Shown: positions 53,226-62,830, counted from the stretch's first letter. The stretch is 64,000 bases of DNA from Pantoea agglomerans (GCF_020149765.1 NZ_CP083809.1:496001-560000), one strand, 5' to 3'. The notes: a model not told the origin generated them from the letters alone. Numbers and translations: made by a program.

Positions 53226-54395
53226 ATGGCTCAGGATTATCACCACGGCGTGCGCGTTGAGGAAATCAACGAGGGCACCCGAACTATCACCACCGTCAGC
53301 ACGGCAATTGTCGGTCTGGTCTGCACCGGCGACGACGCCGACGCGGCAACCTTTCCGCTCAACCGCCCGGTGCTGCTGACCGACGTGCTTACCGCCAGCG
53401 GCAAGGCTGGCGAGTCCGGCACGCTGGCCCGCTCGCTGGACGCCATAGCCGACCAGGCAAAACCCGTCACCGTCGTTGTGCGCGTACCGCAGGGCGAAAC
53501 CGAGGCGGAAACCACCGCTAACATCATCGGCGGCGTGACCGATGGCCAGCGCACCGGCATGAAGGCGCTGCTGGCCGCGCAGGCCGTCTGTGGCGTCAAG
53601 CCGCGCATTCTCGGCGTGCCGGGACATGACACGCAGGCCGTTGCGACCGAGCTGCTGAGCGTGGCGCAGAGCCTGCGCGGCTTTGCCTACCTGTCGGCCT
53701 ACGGCTGCAAAAGCGTAGAGGAAGCCATCGCCTACCGCGCCAACTTCAGCCAGCGCGAAGGGATGCTTATCTGGCCTGACTTCATCAACTTTGACACCGT
53801 GCTGAAAGCGGACGCGACGGCCTACGCCACCGCCCGCGCGCTCGGTCTGCGCGCCAAAATCGACGAGCAGACCGGCTGGCACAAGTCCCTCTCAAACGTC
53901 GGGGTGAACGGCGTCACCGGCATTTCCAAAGACGTGTTCTGGGACCTGCAGGATCCGGCGACGGACGCGGGCCTGCTGAACCAGAACGACGTCACCACGC
54001 TGATCCGCAAGGACGGTTTCCGCTTCTGGGGTTCCCGCTGCCTGAGCGACGACGCGCTTTTTCAGTTTGAGTGTTACACCCGCACCGCGCAGGTGCTGAT
54101 GGACACCATGGCAGAGGCACAGATGTGGGCCGTTGACGGTCCGCTGAACCCGTCGCTGGCCCGCGACATCATCGAGAGCATCCGCGCGAAGCTGCGCAGC
54201 CTGGTGAATCAGGGCTACCTCATCGGGGCAGATTGCTGGCTGGATGAAAGCGTGAACGACAAGGACACGCTGAAGGCGGGCAAGCTGACCATCGACTACG
54301 ACTACACGCCGGTGCCACCGCTTGAAAACCTGCTGCTGCGCCAGCGTATCACCGACCAGTACCTGGTCGATTTCAGCAGCCGCGTGAGCGCATAA
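53226..54395 (+). CDS. FI: Tail sheath protein FI
   Basis: 389-aa contractile sheath, paralogue of 10132-11301. Confidence 0.95.
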   Translation: MAQDYHHGVRVEEINEGTRTITTVSTAIVGLVCTGDDADAATFPLNRPVLLTDVLTASGKAGESGTLARSLDAIADQAKPVTVVVRVPQGETEAETTANIIGGVTDGQRTGMKALLAAQAVCGVKPRILGVPGHDTQAVATELLSVAQSLRGFAYLSAYGCKSVEEAIAYRANFSQREGMLIWPDFINFDTVLKADATAYATARALGLRAKIDEQTGWHKSLSNVGVNGVTGISKDVFWDLQDPATDAGLLNQNDVTTLIRKDGFRFWGSRCLSDDALFQFECYTRTAQVLMDTMAEAQMWAVDGPLNPSLARDIIESIRAKLRSLVNQGYLIGADCWLDESVNDKDTLKAGKLTIDYDYTPVPPLENLLLRQRITDQYLVDFSSRVSA

Positions 54396-54407
54396 GGAGA
54401 CTGAAAC

Positions 54408-54923
54408 ATGGCATTACCCCGCAAGCTCAAGCACCTGAACGTGTTTAACGCAGGCAACAACTGGCAGGGGCTGGTTGAGTCCATCACCCTGCCAAAAGTC
54501 ACCCGCAAGTTTGAGAAGTACCGCGGCGGCGGCATGGCCGGTGCGGTAGACATTGACATGGGCCTGGACGACGGCGCGCTGGATACGGAGTTCACTGTAG
54601 GCGGCACCGAGGCGCTGCTGTTCAAGCAGCTGGGCACCGCCACCGTGGACGGCGTGCAGCTGCGCTTTACCGGCTCTATCCAGCGCGACGACACCGGCGA
54701 AGTGCAGGCGGTCGAACTGGTCACGCGCGGCCGCTACAAAGAGCTGGATTCCGGCGAGTGGAAGACCGGCGATTCAAGCACCACCAAGGTGTCCGCGACC
54801 AACAGCTACGCCAAGCTGACCATTAACAACGAAGTGGTTTACGAGATTGACCTCGTGAACATGATCCACATCGTGGACGGCACCGACCTCATGGAAGCGC
54901 ACCGTAACGCGCTCGGCCTCTGA
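54408..54923 (+). CDS. FII: Tail tube protein FII
   Basis: 171-aa tube subunit (MALPRKLKHLNVFNAGNNWQG). A GC-rich hairpin without a T run follows at about 54930-54947. Confidence 0.95.
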   Translation: MALPRKLKHLNVFNAGNNWQGLVESITLPKVTRKFEKYRGGGMAGAVDIDMGLDDGALDTEFTVGGTEALLFKQLGTATVDGVQLRFTGSIQRDDTGEVQAVELVTRGRYKELDSGEWKTGDSSTTKVSATNSYAKLTINNEVVYEIDLVNMIHIVDGTDLMEAHRNALGL

Positions 54924-54977
54924 TAAACCCGGCAGGGGCAGCCCTGCCGCTCTGAAACGTATAAACGGAAAATAACC

Positions 54978-55280
54978 ATGACCGACAAAACTACCGAAAA
55001 AGCTGTTGAGCTGGACACCCCCATTCTGCGCGGCAAAACCGAAGTTACCAGCGTGACCGTGCGCAAACCGCAGGCCGGGGCGCTGCGCGGCATCCGCCTG
55101 CAGGCGCTGATGGACATGGACGTGAACGCGATGATGGCCGTGCTGCCGCGCGTCACGAACCCGGCGCTGACCGTGCAGGAAATTAACGAAATGGACCCCG
55201 CCGATCTGCTGTCCCTGTCGGTCGAGGTGATCACTTTTTTGTTGCCGAAGTCGGCGCTGTCAGCTTTCCCGACAGCCTGA
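54978..55280 (+). CDS. E: Tail assembly chaperone E
   Basis: 100-aa gpE; slippery T TTT TTG at 55235-55241. Confidence 0.9.
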   Translation: MTDKTTEKAVELDTPILRGKTEVTSVTVRKPQAGALRGIRLQALMDMDVNAMMAVLPRVTNPALTVQEINEMDPADLLSLSVEVITFLLPKSALSAFPTA

Positions 55281-55417
55281 CGGTAGAAGATTTGGTAGCG
55301 GACATCGCTACCGTTTTTCACTGGCCGCCGCCGGTGATGTACGCGGAGTCTCTGACGGACGTGCTGGAGTGGCGGCATAAAGCGATGCAGCGTAGCGGAG
55401 CCGGTGACGATGAGTGA
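54978..55417 (+). CDS. E+E' product by -1 frameshift
   Basis: A slip at 55235-55241 gives about 146 aa. The extension contains LTVEDLVADIATVFHWPPPVM and HKAMQRSGAGDDE, homologous to that in element 1. The stop overlaps the start of T. Confidence 0.85.
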
Positions 55418-58091
55418 CACAAACCTGCGGCTGCAGGTGGTATTAAGCGCGGTTGATAAAATCACGCGCCCCTTTCGCAGCGCGCGCGACGGCTCTAAGG
55501 AGCTGTCGGCCGCGCTGAAGGCCAGCAAAGACGGCCTAAAATCCCTTAACGAGCAGGCGGGCCGCATTGACGGATTCCGCAAAACCCGCTCACAGCTTGC
55601 CGTTACCGCCAACAACCTGAAGGCCGCCCGCGAGGAAGCGGCGCGCCTTGCCGTGCAGTTTACCGAAACGAACAGGCCCACGGCGCAGCAGGCCAGACTG
55701 CTTGAGCAGGCAAAGAACCGCGCCAGCCAGCTGCAGGAGACCTACAACGGCCTGCGCCTGTCGGTGCAGCGCCAGCGTGAGGCGCTGAACGCGGCGGGCA
55801 TTGATACAAAACAGCTGAGCGAGGCACAGCGCCGGCTAAAAACGGACGCGCAGGCGGCAACCGGGGCAATCGAACGCCAGCAGGCAGAGCTGCGCAAGCT
55901 CGGCGAGCGCCAGCAGAAGATACGCGACATCCAGGCACGGCATGAAAAGCTGACCGAGACGCGCAATAAGCTGGCCGGTAACGGCGCGGGCATGGTGGCA
56001 ACCGGCGTAGCTACCGGCGCGACCCTGATGGCCCCGGTGCGCGCCTATGCGGATTCGGAGAACGCCGCGACGCAGCTGGCCGCCTCCATGATGGGGCCGG
56101 GCGCTAAGGTGCTGCCGGAGTATGAAAAAATCAACAGGCTGGCGGTGAGCCTGGGCGACAAGCTGCCCGGCACCACGGCGGACTTTCAGAACATGATGAC
56201 CATGCTGCGCCGCCAGGGCATGAGCGCGCAGGCGATCCTGGGCGGGCTGGGTGAGGCGACGGCCTATCTCGGCGTACAGCTGCAGATGGCCCCGACCGAT
56301 GCGGCGGAGTTTGCGGCGAAGCTGCAGGACGCCACGCAGACCAGCGAAAAGGACATGATGGCGCTCACCGACATCATTCAGAAGGGATTTTATGCGGGCG
56401 TGGATTCGGAAAACATGCTGCAGGGCTTTTCTAAAATCGGCAGCGCCATGGACATCATCAAAAAGAAAGGGATCGATGCGGCGAGAGAATTTGCGCCCCT
56501 GCTTGTGATGGCTGATCAGCAGGGCATGGACGGCGGCTCGGCAGGTAACGCTTACCGCAAGGTGCTGCAGGCCATGATGGACAACAAGAAAATCAAAGGG
56601 GTGAACGAAGACCTTAAGGGCACGGGGGTGAAATTTGATTTCACCAACGGCAAAGGAGAATTTGCCGGTATTAAGAAAATGTATGCGCAGCTGGATCAGC
56701 TCAAGGCGCTTAGTACCGAGAAGCGGCTGCGGACGCTCAAAGATATGTTTGGCGACGATGCGGAAACGCTGCAAGTGCTAAACAACATGATTACTAAAGG
56801 GCTTGACGGGTACAGGGAAACCGCAGCGAAGCTCGACAACCAGGCGTCTCTGCGGGAGCGCGTTGACGCCTCATTAAAGACGCTGTCAAACCGCTGGGAT
56901 GCGGCGAGCGGCTCGTTTACTAATGCAATGGCTGCAATTGGTGAGACGGTCGCGCCAGTGCTTAAACAGGTGGCCGACTGGCTGGGAAATCTCGCTGGCG
57001 CATTAGGCTCGTTTGTAAAACAGCACCCGCAACTGACGGCGGCGCTGTTCAAGATAGCGGCGGGATTTGCCATCGTGACAGCAGGGATAGGTGCGGCGTT
57101 GCTGGTCTTTGCGTCAACAATCGGCCCCATGCTGCTAATGCGTATGCTTATGAACAAGACGGGCCTTCAGGCGTTTAGTTCTTTTGGCCTCATGCGTAAG
57201 GCTATTGGCCTTGTCGGTAATGGCGTGCTGTGGCTGGGGCGGCTGATGATGGCGAACCCCATTCTGGCTGTGATCGGGCTGATTGCCATGGGGGCCATAT
57301 ATATCTGGCAGAACTGGGACACGCTGGGGCCGAAATTTGCCGCGCTGTGGGATGGCATCAGCACCAAAGTCAGCAATGTATGGACGGCCATCCGCACCTA
57401 CATCAGCACCAAATGGGAGGAAATCGAGGCCGACGTGAAGGCGCTGCCCGCGCGCTTTCAGGAAGCTGGCTCGCAGATGATTGATGGCCTGCTGGCAGGC
57501 ATCAGCCAGAAATGGGATGCGCTCAAAAGCAAGTTGTCCTCATTGACTGATTACCTGCCGGACTTTCTGAAGCCCGGCAACGACAAGCCAGGCGCACCGG
57601 CGCAGGCAGCCCGACCACGTCCGGCGCAGGTCACGGCAGACGGGAAAGTGGCGCTGCCGCCGGGCGGCTTCCCGGCTTTTCCGAGAATGTACGACACCGG
57701 CGGGCATATTCCGTCCGGGCAGCTCGGCATCGTCGGGGAAAACGGGCCGGAAATTGTGAACGGCCCGGCCAACATAACCAGCCGCCGCCGCACTGCCGCG
57801 CTGGCCGCCTCTGCCGCGCTGGCGATGGGCATGGCTGCAACGCCAGCGGCTGCGCGTCCGTTACATCCGATGAGTCAGCCCGCGCAGGCATACCGGCAGG
57901 AAGCGGCACGACCGCAACCGGTGGGCAGTGTATCGCCCGTGACCATTCATGCCCCTATCACCATCATGCAGCAACCAGGGCAGAGCGCGCAGGACGTGGC
58001 GGACGAGGTTATGCGCAGACTTGAGGCAAAAGAGCGACAGGCGAAGGCCCGCGCCCGTAGCAGTTACCACGACAGAGAAGGACTTGAATAA
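55410..58091 (+). CDS. T: Tape measure protein T
   Basis: 893 aa from ATG 55410. N-terminal coiled coil, tape-measure core (residues 205-520, including QGMSAQAILGGLGEATAYL), and hydrophobic helices around 560-630. The C-terminal part has DTGGHIPSGQLGIVGENGPEIV, a common phage tape motif absent from element 1. Confidence 0.95.
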   Translation: MSDTNLRLQVVLSAVDKITRPFRSARDGSKELSAALKASKDGLKSLNEQAGRIDGFRKTRSQLAVTANNLKAAREEAARLAVQFTETNRPTAQQARLLEQAKNRASQLQETYNGLRLSVQRQREALNAAGIDTKQLSEAQRRLKTDAQAATGAIERQQAELRKLGERQQKIRDIQARHEKLTETRNKLAGNGAGMVATGVATGATLMAPVRAYADSENAATQLAASMMGPGAKVLPEYEKINRLAVSLGDKLPGTTADFQNMMTMLRRQGMSAQAILGGLGEATAYLGVQLQMAPTDAAEFAAKLQDATQTSEKDMMALTDIIQKGFYAGVDSENMLQGFSKIGSAMDIIKKKGIDAAREFAPLLVMADQQGMDGGSAGNAYRKVLQAMMDNKKIKGVNEDLKGTGVKFDFTNGKGEFAGIKKMYAQLDQLKALSTEKRLRTLKDMFGDDAETLQVLNNMITKGLDGYRETAAKLDNQASLRERVDASLKTLSNRWDAASGSFTNAMAAIGETVAPVLKQVADWLGNLAGALGSFVKQHPQLTAALFKIAAGFAIVTAGIGAALLVFASTIGPMLLMRMLMNKTGLQAFSSFGLMRKAIGLVGNGVLWLGRLMMANPILAVIGLIAMGAIYIWQNWDTLGPKFAALWDGISTKVSNVWTAIRTYISTKWEEIEADVKALPARFQEAGSQMIDGLLAGISQKWDALKSKLSSLTDYLPDFLKPGNDKPGAPAQAARPRPAQVTADGKVALPPGGFPAFPRMYDTGGHIPSGQLGIVGENGPEIVNGPANITSRRRTAALAASAALAMGMAATPAAARPLHPMSQPAQAYRQEAARPQPVGSVSPVTIHAPITIMQQPGQSAQDVADEVMRRLEAKERQAKARARSSYHDREGLE

Positions 58092-58576
58092 TGATGATGA
58101 CGCTGGGGATGTTCGTTTTCATGCTGCAGACGGTCCCTTATCAGGAGTTGCAGATCCAGCGCAGCTGGCGGTTTCCGTCAAACAGCCGCGTAGGCGTGCG
58201 CTCGTCCCTCCAGTTTCTGGGGCCGGATAATGAAACGCTGACGCTTTCGGGCGTTCTGCTGCCGGAGATTACCGGCGGCAGGCTGTCACTGCTGGCGCTG
58301 GAGCAGATAGCAGAGCTGGGGCGCGCGTGGCCGCTGATAGAAGGAAGCGGCACCATTTACGGCATGTTTGTGATCGAGAGCCTGAGCCAGACCAAAGCGG
58401 AGTTTTTCAGCAGTGGCGTCTGCCGGCGCATTGAGTTCACGCTCACCCTGAAGCGCACCGACGAAACGCTGGGCGAAATGTTTGGCAGTCTGAGCGATCA
58501 GCTCTCAGCCATGAAGGGCGCGGCGACGGACGCCGCGGGTAAAGTTACCAGCATGATGGGAGGGCTGCTTTCATGA
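58091..58576 (+). CDS. U: Tail protein U
   Basis: 161 aa gpU (MLQTVPYQELQIQRSWRFPSNSRVG). Overlaps T by one base and D by four. Confidence 0.93.
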   Translation: MMMTLGMFVFMLQTVPYQELQIQRSWRFPSNSRVGVRSSLQFLGPDNETLTLSGVLLPEITGGRLSLLALEQIAELGRAWPLIEGSGTIYGMFVIESLSQTKAEFFSSGVCRRIEFTLTLKRTDETLGEMFGSLSDQLSAMKGAATDAAGKVTSMMGGLLS

Positions 58577-59670
58577 ACGCCACGAAATGGATAAACGGGC
58601 AGGCAAATTCCCCTTCTTTCAGGCTGACGCTTGAAGGCGCGGACATCACGCAGAAGATTGAGAAGCGGCTTATGAGCCTGACGCTCACTGATAACCGGGG
58701 GTTTGAGGCTGACCAGCTGGACATCGAGCTGGACGATGCAGACTGCCAGCTGCTGCTGCCTCGCCGGGGCGTCTCTCTGTCGCTCGCGCTCGGCTGGCAG
58801 GGTGAGGCGCTTTTTCCGAAAGGCACCTTTATCGTGGATGAGATTGAGCACTCCGGCACGCCTGACCGGCTGACCCTGCGCGCCCGCAGCGCCGACTTCA
58901 GGCAGACGCTCAATACTAAGCGTGAAAAATCATGGCACCAGACAACCGTGGGCGACATCGTGAAAGACATTGCAGGCCGCCACAAGCTGAAGATCGCCCT
59001 GGGTGATGATGTGGCGAAGATGGCCGTAGATCACCTTGACCAGACCAACGAGTCAGATGCCAGCTTTCTGATGCGCCTGGCGAAACAGTCAGGTGCGATA
59101 GCCTCTATCAAAAACGGCAATCTGCTGTTCATACGTCAGGGGCAGGGAAAAACGGCCAGCGGTAAGGCGCTGCCGGTGATCACCATTCAACGCAAGGACG
59201 GCGACAGCCACCGCTTTACCATGGCTGACCGTGACGCCTACACCGGCGTGATTGCCAGCTGGCTGCATACCCGCGAACCGACAAAAAAACCGGTGGCGAA
59301 AGTAAAGCGCAGGCGGAAAAAGACGACAAAGAAAAAAGAGCCAGAAGCCAAACAGGGCGATTATCTGATCGGAACGGATGAAAACGTCCTGGTGCTGAGC
59401 CGTACCTATGCAAACCGGGCCAATGCAGAGCGCGCGGCCAAAATGCGTTGGGAGCGCCTGCAGCGCGGGGTTGCGTCGTTTTCTATACAGCTGGCTCGCG
59501 GCCGGGCAGATCTCTACACCGAAATGCCGGTAAAGGTGAGCGGCTTCAAGCAGCAGATAGACGCGGGCGAATGGATTGTAACGACGCTTACGCACAGCCT
59601 CAGCGCGGACAGTGGCTATACAACAAGCATTGATCTTGAAGTCAAAATCGACTCATTAGAAATGGAATAA
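58573..59670 (+). CDS. D: Baseplate hub / late control protein D
   Basis: 365-aa gpD (LTLTDNRGFEADQLDIELDDADC; DHLDQTNESDASFLMRLAKQSG) with a Lys-rich insert near residue 245. Confidence 0.93.
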   Translation: MNATKWINGQANSPSFRLTLEGADITQKIEKRLMSLTLTDNRGFEADQLDIELDDADCQLLLPRRGVSLSLALGWQGEALFPKGTFIVDEIEHSGTPDRLTLRARSADFRQTLNTKREKSWHQTTVGDIVKDIAGRHKLKIALGDDVAKMAVDHLDQTNESDASFLMRLAKQSGAIASIKNGNLLFIRQGQGKTASGKALPVITIQRKDGDSHRFTMADRDAYTGVIASWLHTREPTKKPVAKVKRRRKKTTKKKEPEAKQGDYLIGTDENVLVLSRTYANRANAERAAKMRWERLQRGVASFSIQLARGRADLYTEMPVKVSGFKQQIDAGEWIVTTLTHSLSADSGYTTSIDLEVKIDSLEME

Positions 59671-59733
59671 GAAGTATCCCAATTGGGGTTTTTTGTGTAT
59701 TATCCACCCAAAATGAGATTAAGGGGCTGGGTT

Positions 59734-59952
59734 ATGATGAATTGTCCATTGTGTGGGAATGCGGCCCATACGCGTAGTAGCTTTCAAGTTTCTAAGTCAA
59801 CGAAGGAGCGCTATAACCAGTGCCAAAACATCAATTGTGGTTGCACCTTCAAGTCCCATGAAACAGTGGCAGAAATTATAATGAATCCGGGCAAGGTCAA
59901 GCCTGCCCCTCCGCATCCTGACAGAACACTTCAGGGCGCGCTCTGGTTATAA
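59734..59952 (+). CDS. ogr: Ogr-type late gene activator
   Basis: 72 aa, MMNCPLCGNAAHTRSSFQVS...CQNINCGCTF: Cys4-type finger. The start at ATG 59734 is set by comparison with the other copy. It should act on the three TGT-N12-ACA sites of this prophage. Confidence 0.94.
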   Translation: MMNCPLCGNAAHTRSSFQVSKSTKERYNQCQNINCGCTFKSHETVAEIIMNPGKVKPAPPHPDRTLQGALWL

Positions 59953-59957
59953 ATAAG

Positions 59958-59981
59958 AACCCGCTAATGCGGGTTTATTTT
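59958..59981. terminator. Bidirectional terminator after ogr
   Basis: AACCCGC-TAAT-GCGGGTT followed by TATTTTT; it also ends the convergent secreted-protein gene. Confidence 0.75.
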
Positions 59982-60349
59982 TGAATCAGAGACTTTATAT
60001 ACACTTCAGACTCATTCATATTCATTGGCGCTAACTTCTTGCATTCAGCGCCGCCTCCGTTCATTACCACTTCCTGATCCTGAGAAGAGTTTAAAACTAC
60101 AACTTTCTTAATCAGGGAAGGTTGCCAGCTTTTCCCAACATATTGCGTATCGCATATCCCGCGAAAAAATGAGGTAGCAATTTCTTCATTAACGGTAGGT
60201 TTTGTGATGGTCATTGAAAGCACACCATTCTCCAGGGAGGACGAAGAGTGTTGATAGACGTTAATCACTTCTTGTACTGGCTTCGGCACCTCTTCAGCCA
60301 GGGCACTGAGGGAAGCGAACAGGGTAAGCGCTAAAGCGGTTTTTTTCAT
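59975..60349 (-). CDS. Secreted cargo protein near attR
   Basis: 124 aa with a clear signal peptide (MKKTALALTLFASLSALA). The mature part has two Cys (GICDTQY, GAECKKL). It resembles the general shape of small periplasmic stress or colonisation proteins, but no family is certain. Transcribed towards ogr, outside the late operon, so it may be expressed in the lysogen (lysogenic conversion). Confidence 0.72.
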   Translation of the reverse strand: MKKTALALTLFASLSALAEEVPKPVQEVINVYQHSSSSLENGVLSMTITKPTVNEEIATSFFRGICDTQYVGKSWQPSLIKKVVVLNSSQDQEVVMNGGGAECKKLAPMNMNESEVYIKSLIQK

Positions 60350-60383
60350 GTTATGAGCCTCAGACTAGAGATTAGGCAAAAAA

Positions 60384-60406
60384 TCTGCTGCCATTTTGCT
60401 GCCAAT
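60384..60406. repeat. Right arm repeat, probable integrase arm site
   Basis: Identical 23 bp to 29322-29344, same orientation, 65 bp inside attR. Confidence 0.7.
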
Positions 60407-60470
60407 GACCTCGCGGCAAACAAAAAAGCCACCAATAAAAGGTGGCTTAACTCAATGATTTTTAAGCTAA

Positions 60471-60521
60471 AATTTGGTGGCCCCTGCTGGGTTTGAACCA
60501 GCGACCAAGCGATTATGAGTC
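60471..60521. other. attR (51-bp core in tRNA-Ile)
   Basis: Second copy of the 51-bp repeat at 29180-29230. It covers the 3' part of the tRNA gene from the anticodon stem on. Confidence 0.93.
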
Positions 60522-60550
60522 GCCTGCTCTAACCACTGAGCTAAGGGGCC
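60475..60550 (-). tRNA. tRNA-Ile (anticodon CAU, ileX-type)
   Basis: 76 nt, minus strand, starting GGCCCCTTAGCTCAGTGG with CTCATAA at the anticodon and encoded CCA. The CAU anticodon here is modified to read AUA. The 5' half is host DNA and the 3' half is the att core brought by the phage, so the gene is restored. Confidence 0.95.
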
Positions 60551-60562
60551 AGCGGAGCGGGG

Positions 60563-60568
60563 ATTATA
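60563..60568 (-). promoter_or_regulatory. -10 element of the tRNA promoter
   Basis: TATAAT on the minus strand followed by a GC-rich discriminator (CCCCGCTCCGCT) just before the tRNA, typical of stringently controlled stable RNA promoters. Confidence 0.65.
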
Positions 60569-60773
60569 ATGTATCTGTTTCAGGCGATCCAGCACTCATC
60601 CGCCGGATGCTCAAAAATCCTCCAGCGCATGAGTGCTTGATTAAACTAACTATTTCCAGAACACGCGGCCCGCTTTCAGCTATTCCCTCCAGCAAAAGTG
60701 GGTAAGCAAACCCGCTCTGGCCCGTCTCTTATCTGGTTCTTACCCTCGCTTTTACCTTAAAAGCATCAGGCTC

Positions 60774-61568
60774 TCAGTCGCGATAGCGCGACGCCGACTG
60801 GTTTAGCGAAAGATAGGGCAGCATCGCGCCGCGCGCCCGGTCATACTCCTGCCAAAGCGCCATCTCTTCCAGCGCAGGGATGGTCACCGCTTCGCCCGCT
60901 TCCAGTCCCGCCAGCGCGGCATCCACCATCTCTTCCACTTCCATAATCATACCGGCCGGCAGCTCATCAATCGACTTACCGGAGCGGTCGAAGATCTCGG
61001 TTCGCGTAGCGCCTGGCAAAACGGCCTGCACCTGCACGCCGCTGTTCTCCAGCTCGCGCTGCATCGAGCGGGTCAGCGTCAGCACAAAGGATTTGCTGCC
61101 GTTATAGGCGCCGTTGAACCGCTCATGCATCAGCGCCAGCACCGAGGCGATATTGATAATCACACCGCGTCCGCGCGCGCGAAACGCATTGGCTGCCGCA
61201 TGGGCCAGGCGGGCAGGGGCGATGATGTTGAGCGCCAGCATGGTCTCAATGCGATCGATATCGGCATCAATAAACTCGCCGTCCACGCTCATACCGGCGT
61301 TATTCGCCAGCAGCGTAATCGCGGGGTTGTCCCGCAGCTCTTGCTCAACGCGCCGCAGATCGCCCGCATCAGTCAGATCGGCGCGCAGAATACGCGCCTC
61401 AATCTGATACTGTCGCCGCAGCGTCTGCGCCAGCGTCTCCAGCCTCGCCTGGTCGCGCGCCACCAGGATCAGATCGTAGCCGCGCGCCGCCAGGCGTCGA
61501 GCGTAGGTGGCGCCAATGCCGCTTGATGCGCCGGTAATTAAAGCAAAGCCTTGTGATGATGCTGACAT
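60774..61568 (-). CDS. Short-chain dehydrogenase/reductase
   Basis: 264 aa. NAD(P)-binding GASSGIGATYARR, NNAG, and the catalytic Ser...Tyr-x3-Lys (NIASVLAL, YNGSKSF). ATG 61568 follows AGAGG. The substrate is unknown. Divergent from a TetR gene whose probable operators overlap its promoter, so it is likely the regulated target. Confidence 0.88.
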   Translation of the reverse strand: MSASSQGFALITGASSGIGATYARRLAARGYDLILVARDQARLETLAQTLRRQYQIEARILRADLTDAGDLRRVEQELRDNPAITLLANNAGMSVDGEFIDADIDRIETMLALNIIAPARLAHAAANAFRARGRGVIINIASVLALMHERFNGAYNGSKSFVLTLTRSMQRELENSGVQVQAVLPGATRTEIFDRSGKSIDELPAGMIMEVEEMVDAALAGLEAGEAVTIPALEEMALWQEYDRARGAMLPYLSLNQSASRYRD

Positions 61569-61583
61569 GATGAACCTCTTTTG

Positions 61584-61627
61584 TATGATGGTTGTCATAT
61601 TTATAATCAATATGACGACCATCATAT
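61584..61627. promoter_or_regulatory. Twin TetR-type operators
   Basis: TATGATGGTTGTCATA (61584-61599) and ATATGACGACCATCATAT (61610-61627). Each is palindromic, and they are inverted copies of one another across an AT-rich spacer. A partial third copy lies at about 61645. Confidence 0.75.
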
Positions 61628-61700
61628 TCACCGTCAAGCTGGAATATGATGATCGTAATAATTACTATCAATGGCAGAACATATCAGCGGGAAAAAAGTG

Positions 61701-62291
61701 ATGGATAAACAGAGCCACAAGGCGCGCACGCGACAGCGTATCCTCGATGAGGCGGCGCGGGTGATGCGTGAATGCGGCACGGAAAGCATCGGCGTGGCGG
61801 CGCTGATGAAGCGCGTCGGGCTGACGCACGGCGGCTTCTATGCGCACTTTGACTCGCGCGAGGCGCTGGTGCAGGCGGTTATCGCCGAAATGTTTACCGA
61901 CTCGGCGCAGCGCATGGCGTCGCTGTGGCAGGGCACCGATCCGGCCGCACGGCTGGGCGCCCTGATTGACTATTACCTGTCAGAGGCGCATCGCGACTGC
62001 CGCGCCGAGGGCTGCCCGGTGCCCGCGCTGGTCAGCGAGGTCGGTCATCTGCCAGAAGAGGCGCAAGCTATTTTTACCCAGGGCGTCACTTCGATGCTGC
62101 AGCGGTTAGGCGAACTGCTCGCTGAGCTGGGACAGCGCGACGCCGAGGCGCTCGCCAGCAGCCTGCTGGCTGAAATGGTCGGCGCGCTGGCGCTGGCGCG
62201 CGCCTGTCCCGATAAGGCGCTCTCCGCGACCATGCTGGCGCGCAGCAGGCAGGCGCTGAAGCGCCGCACCGGACTGGAGCAGGCGGCATGA
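61701..62291 (+). CDS. TetR-family regulator
   Basis: 196 aa from ATG 61701 (an upstream ATG at 61671 would add 10). Helix-turn-helix ALMKRVGLTHGGFYAHFDSREALVQAV; the ligand domain has CRAEGCPVPALVSEVGH as in the AcrR/NemR-like group, whose Cys can sense electrophiles. Probably represses itself and the SDR gene. It overlaps mug by 4 bases. Confidence 0.87.
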   Translation: MDKQSHKARTRQRILDEAARVMRECGTESIGVAALMKRVGLTHGGFYAHFDSREALVQAVIAEMFTDSAQRMASLWQGTDPAARLGALIDYYLSEAHRDCRAEGCPVPALVSEVGHLPEEAQAIFTQGVTSMLQRLGELLAELGQRDAEALASSLLAEMVGALALARACPDKALSATMLARSRQALKRRTGLEQAA

Positions 62292-62806
62292 GCGAGCACA
62301 ACATCAGCGACATTATTGCGCCCGGCCTGGAGGTGCTGTTCTGCGGCATTAATCCCGGGCACTCGACCGCGCACACCGGCTATCACTTCGCCCACCCCGG
62401 CAACCGCTTCTGGAAGGTGCTGCATCTGGCGGGTTTTACCCGAGAGCAGCTCAAACCTGAAGAGGAGCAGCGGCTGCTGGAGACCGGCTGCGGCATCACC
62501 ATGCTGGTAGAGCGTCCCACCGTGCAGGCGAACCAGCTGGCGGCTGAGGAGCTGCGCGACGGCGGCGCGCGCCTGACCGATAAGGTGCTTAACTACCAGC
62601 CGCGCATGCTGGCGATCCTCGGCAAAGACGCCTTTAAGCGCGCCTTTAATCAGCGCAAGGTGGAGTGGGGCTTACAGGGCATTTTTATGGGCAAAACCCA
62701 GGTCTGGGTGCTGCCCAATCCCAGCGGCCTTAACCGCGCCTCTCTTGACGAGATCGTCGCGGCCTACCGACAGCTCTATGATGCGCTGCAGCAGGATGTG
62801 GAATAG
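62288..62806 (+). CDS. mug: G/U mismatch-specific DNA glycosylase Mug
   Basis: 172 aa. FCGINPGHSTAHTGYHFAHPGNRFWK and LPNPSGLNRASLDE are the active-site and strand-intercalation motifs of Mug. Removes uracil and ethenocytosine from mismatches. Next to rpoD, as in E. coli. Translationally coupled to the tetR gene here. Confidence 0.95.
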   Translation: MSEHNISDIIAPGLEVLFCGINPGHSTAHTGYHFAHPGNRFWKVLHLAGFTREQLKPEEEQRLLETGCGITMLVERPTVQANQLAAEELRDGGARLTDKVLNYQPRMLAILGKDAFKRAFNQRKVEWGLQGIFMGKTQVWVLPNPSGLNRASLDEIVAAYRQLYDALQQDVE

Positions 62807-62830
62807 AACGCGAGGCAGAAAAGAGGCAAT

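Larger units (their letters stand above)
29180..60521. mobile_element. 186-like (P2-group) prophage in tRNA-Ile(CAU)
   Basis: 31.3 kb bounded by 51-bp direct repeats taken from the tRNA 3' end. The early region (int, CI, apl, CII, fil, small genes, dam, A) is laid out as in phage 186; cos and all head, lysis, tail and activator genes are present and open. It has Ogr boxes at three late control regions. Cargo genes lie at 37143-39465, 47895-48779 and 59975-60349. It looks intact and may be inducible. Confidence 0.93.

Noticed and set aside
60493..60705. 70-aa open frame over the tRNA
   Set aside because: It overlaps the tRNA-Ile gene and its promoter and has no ribosome site.
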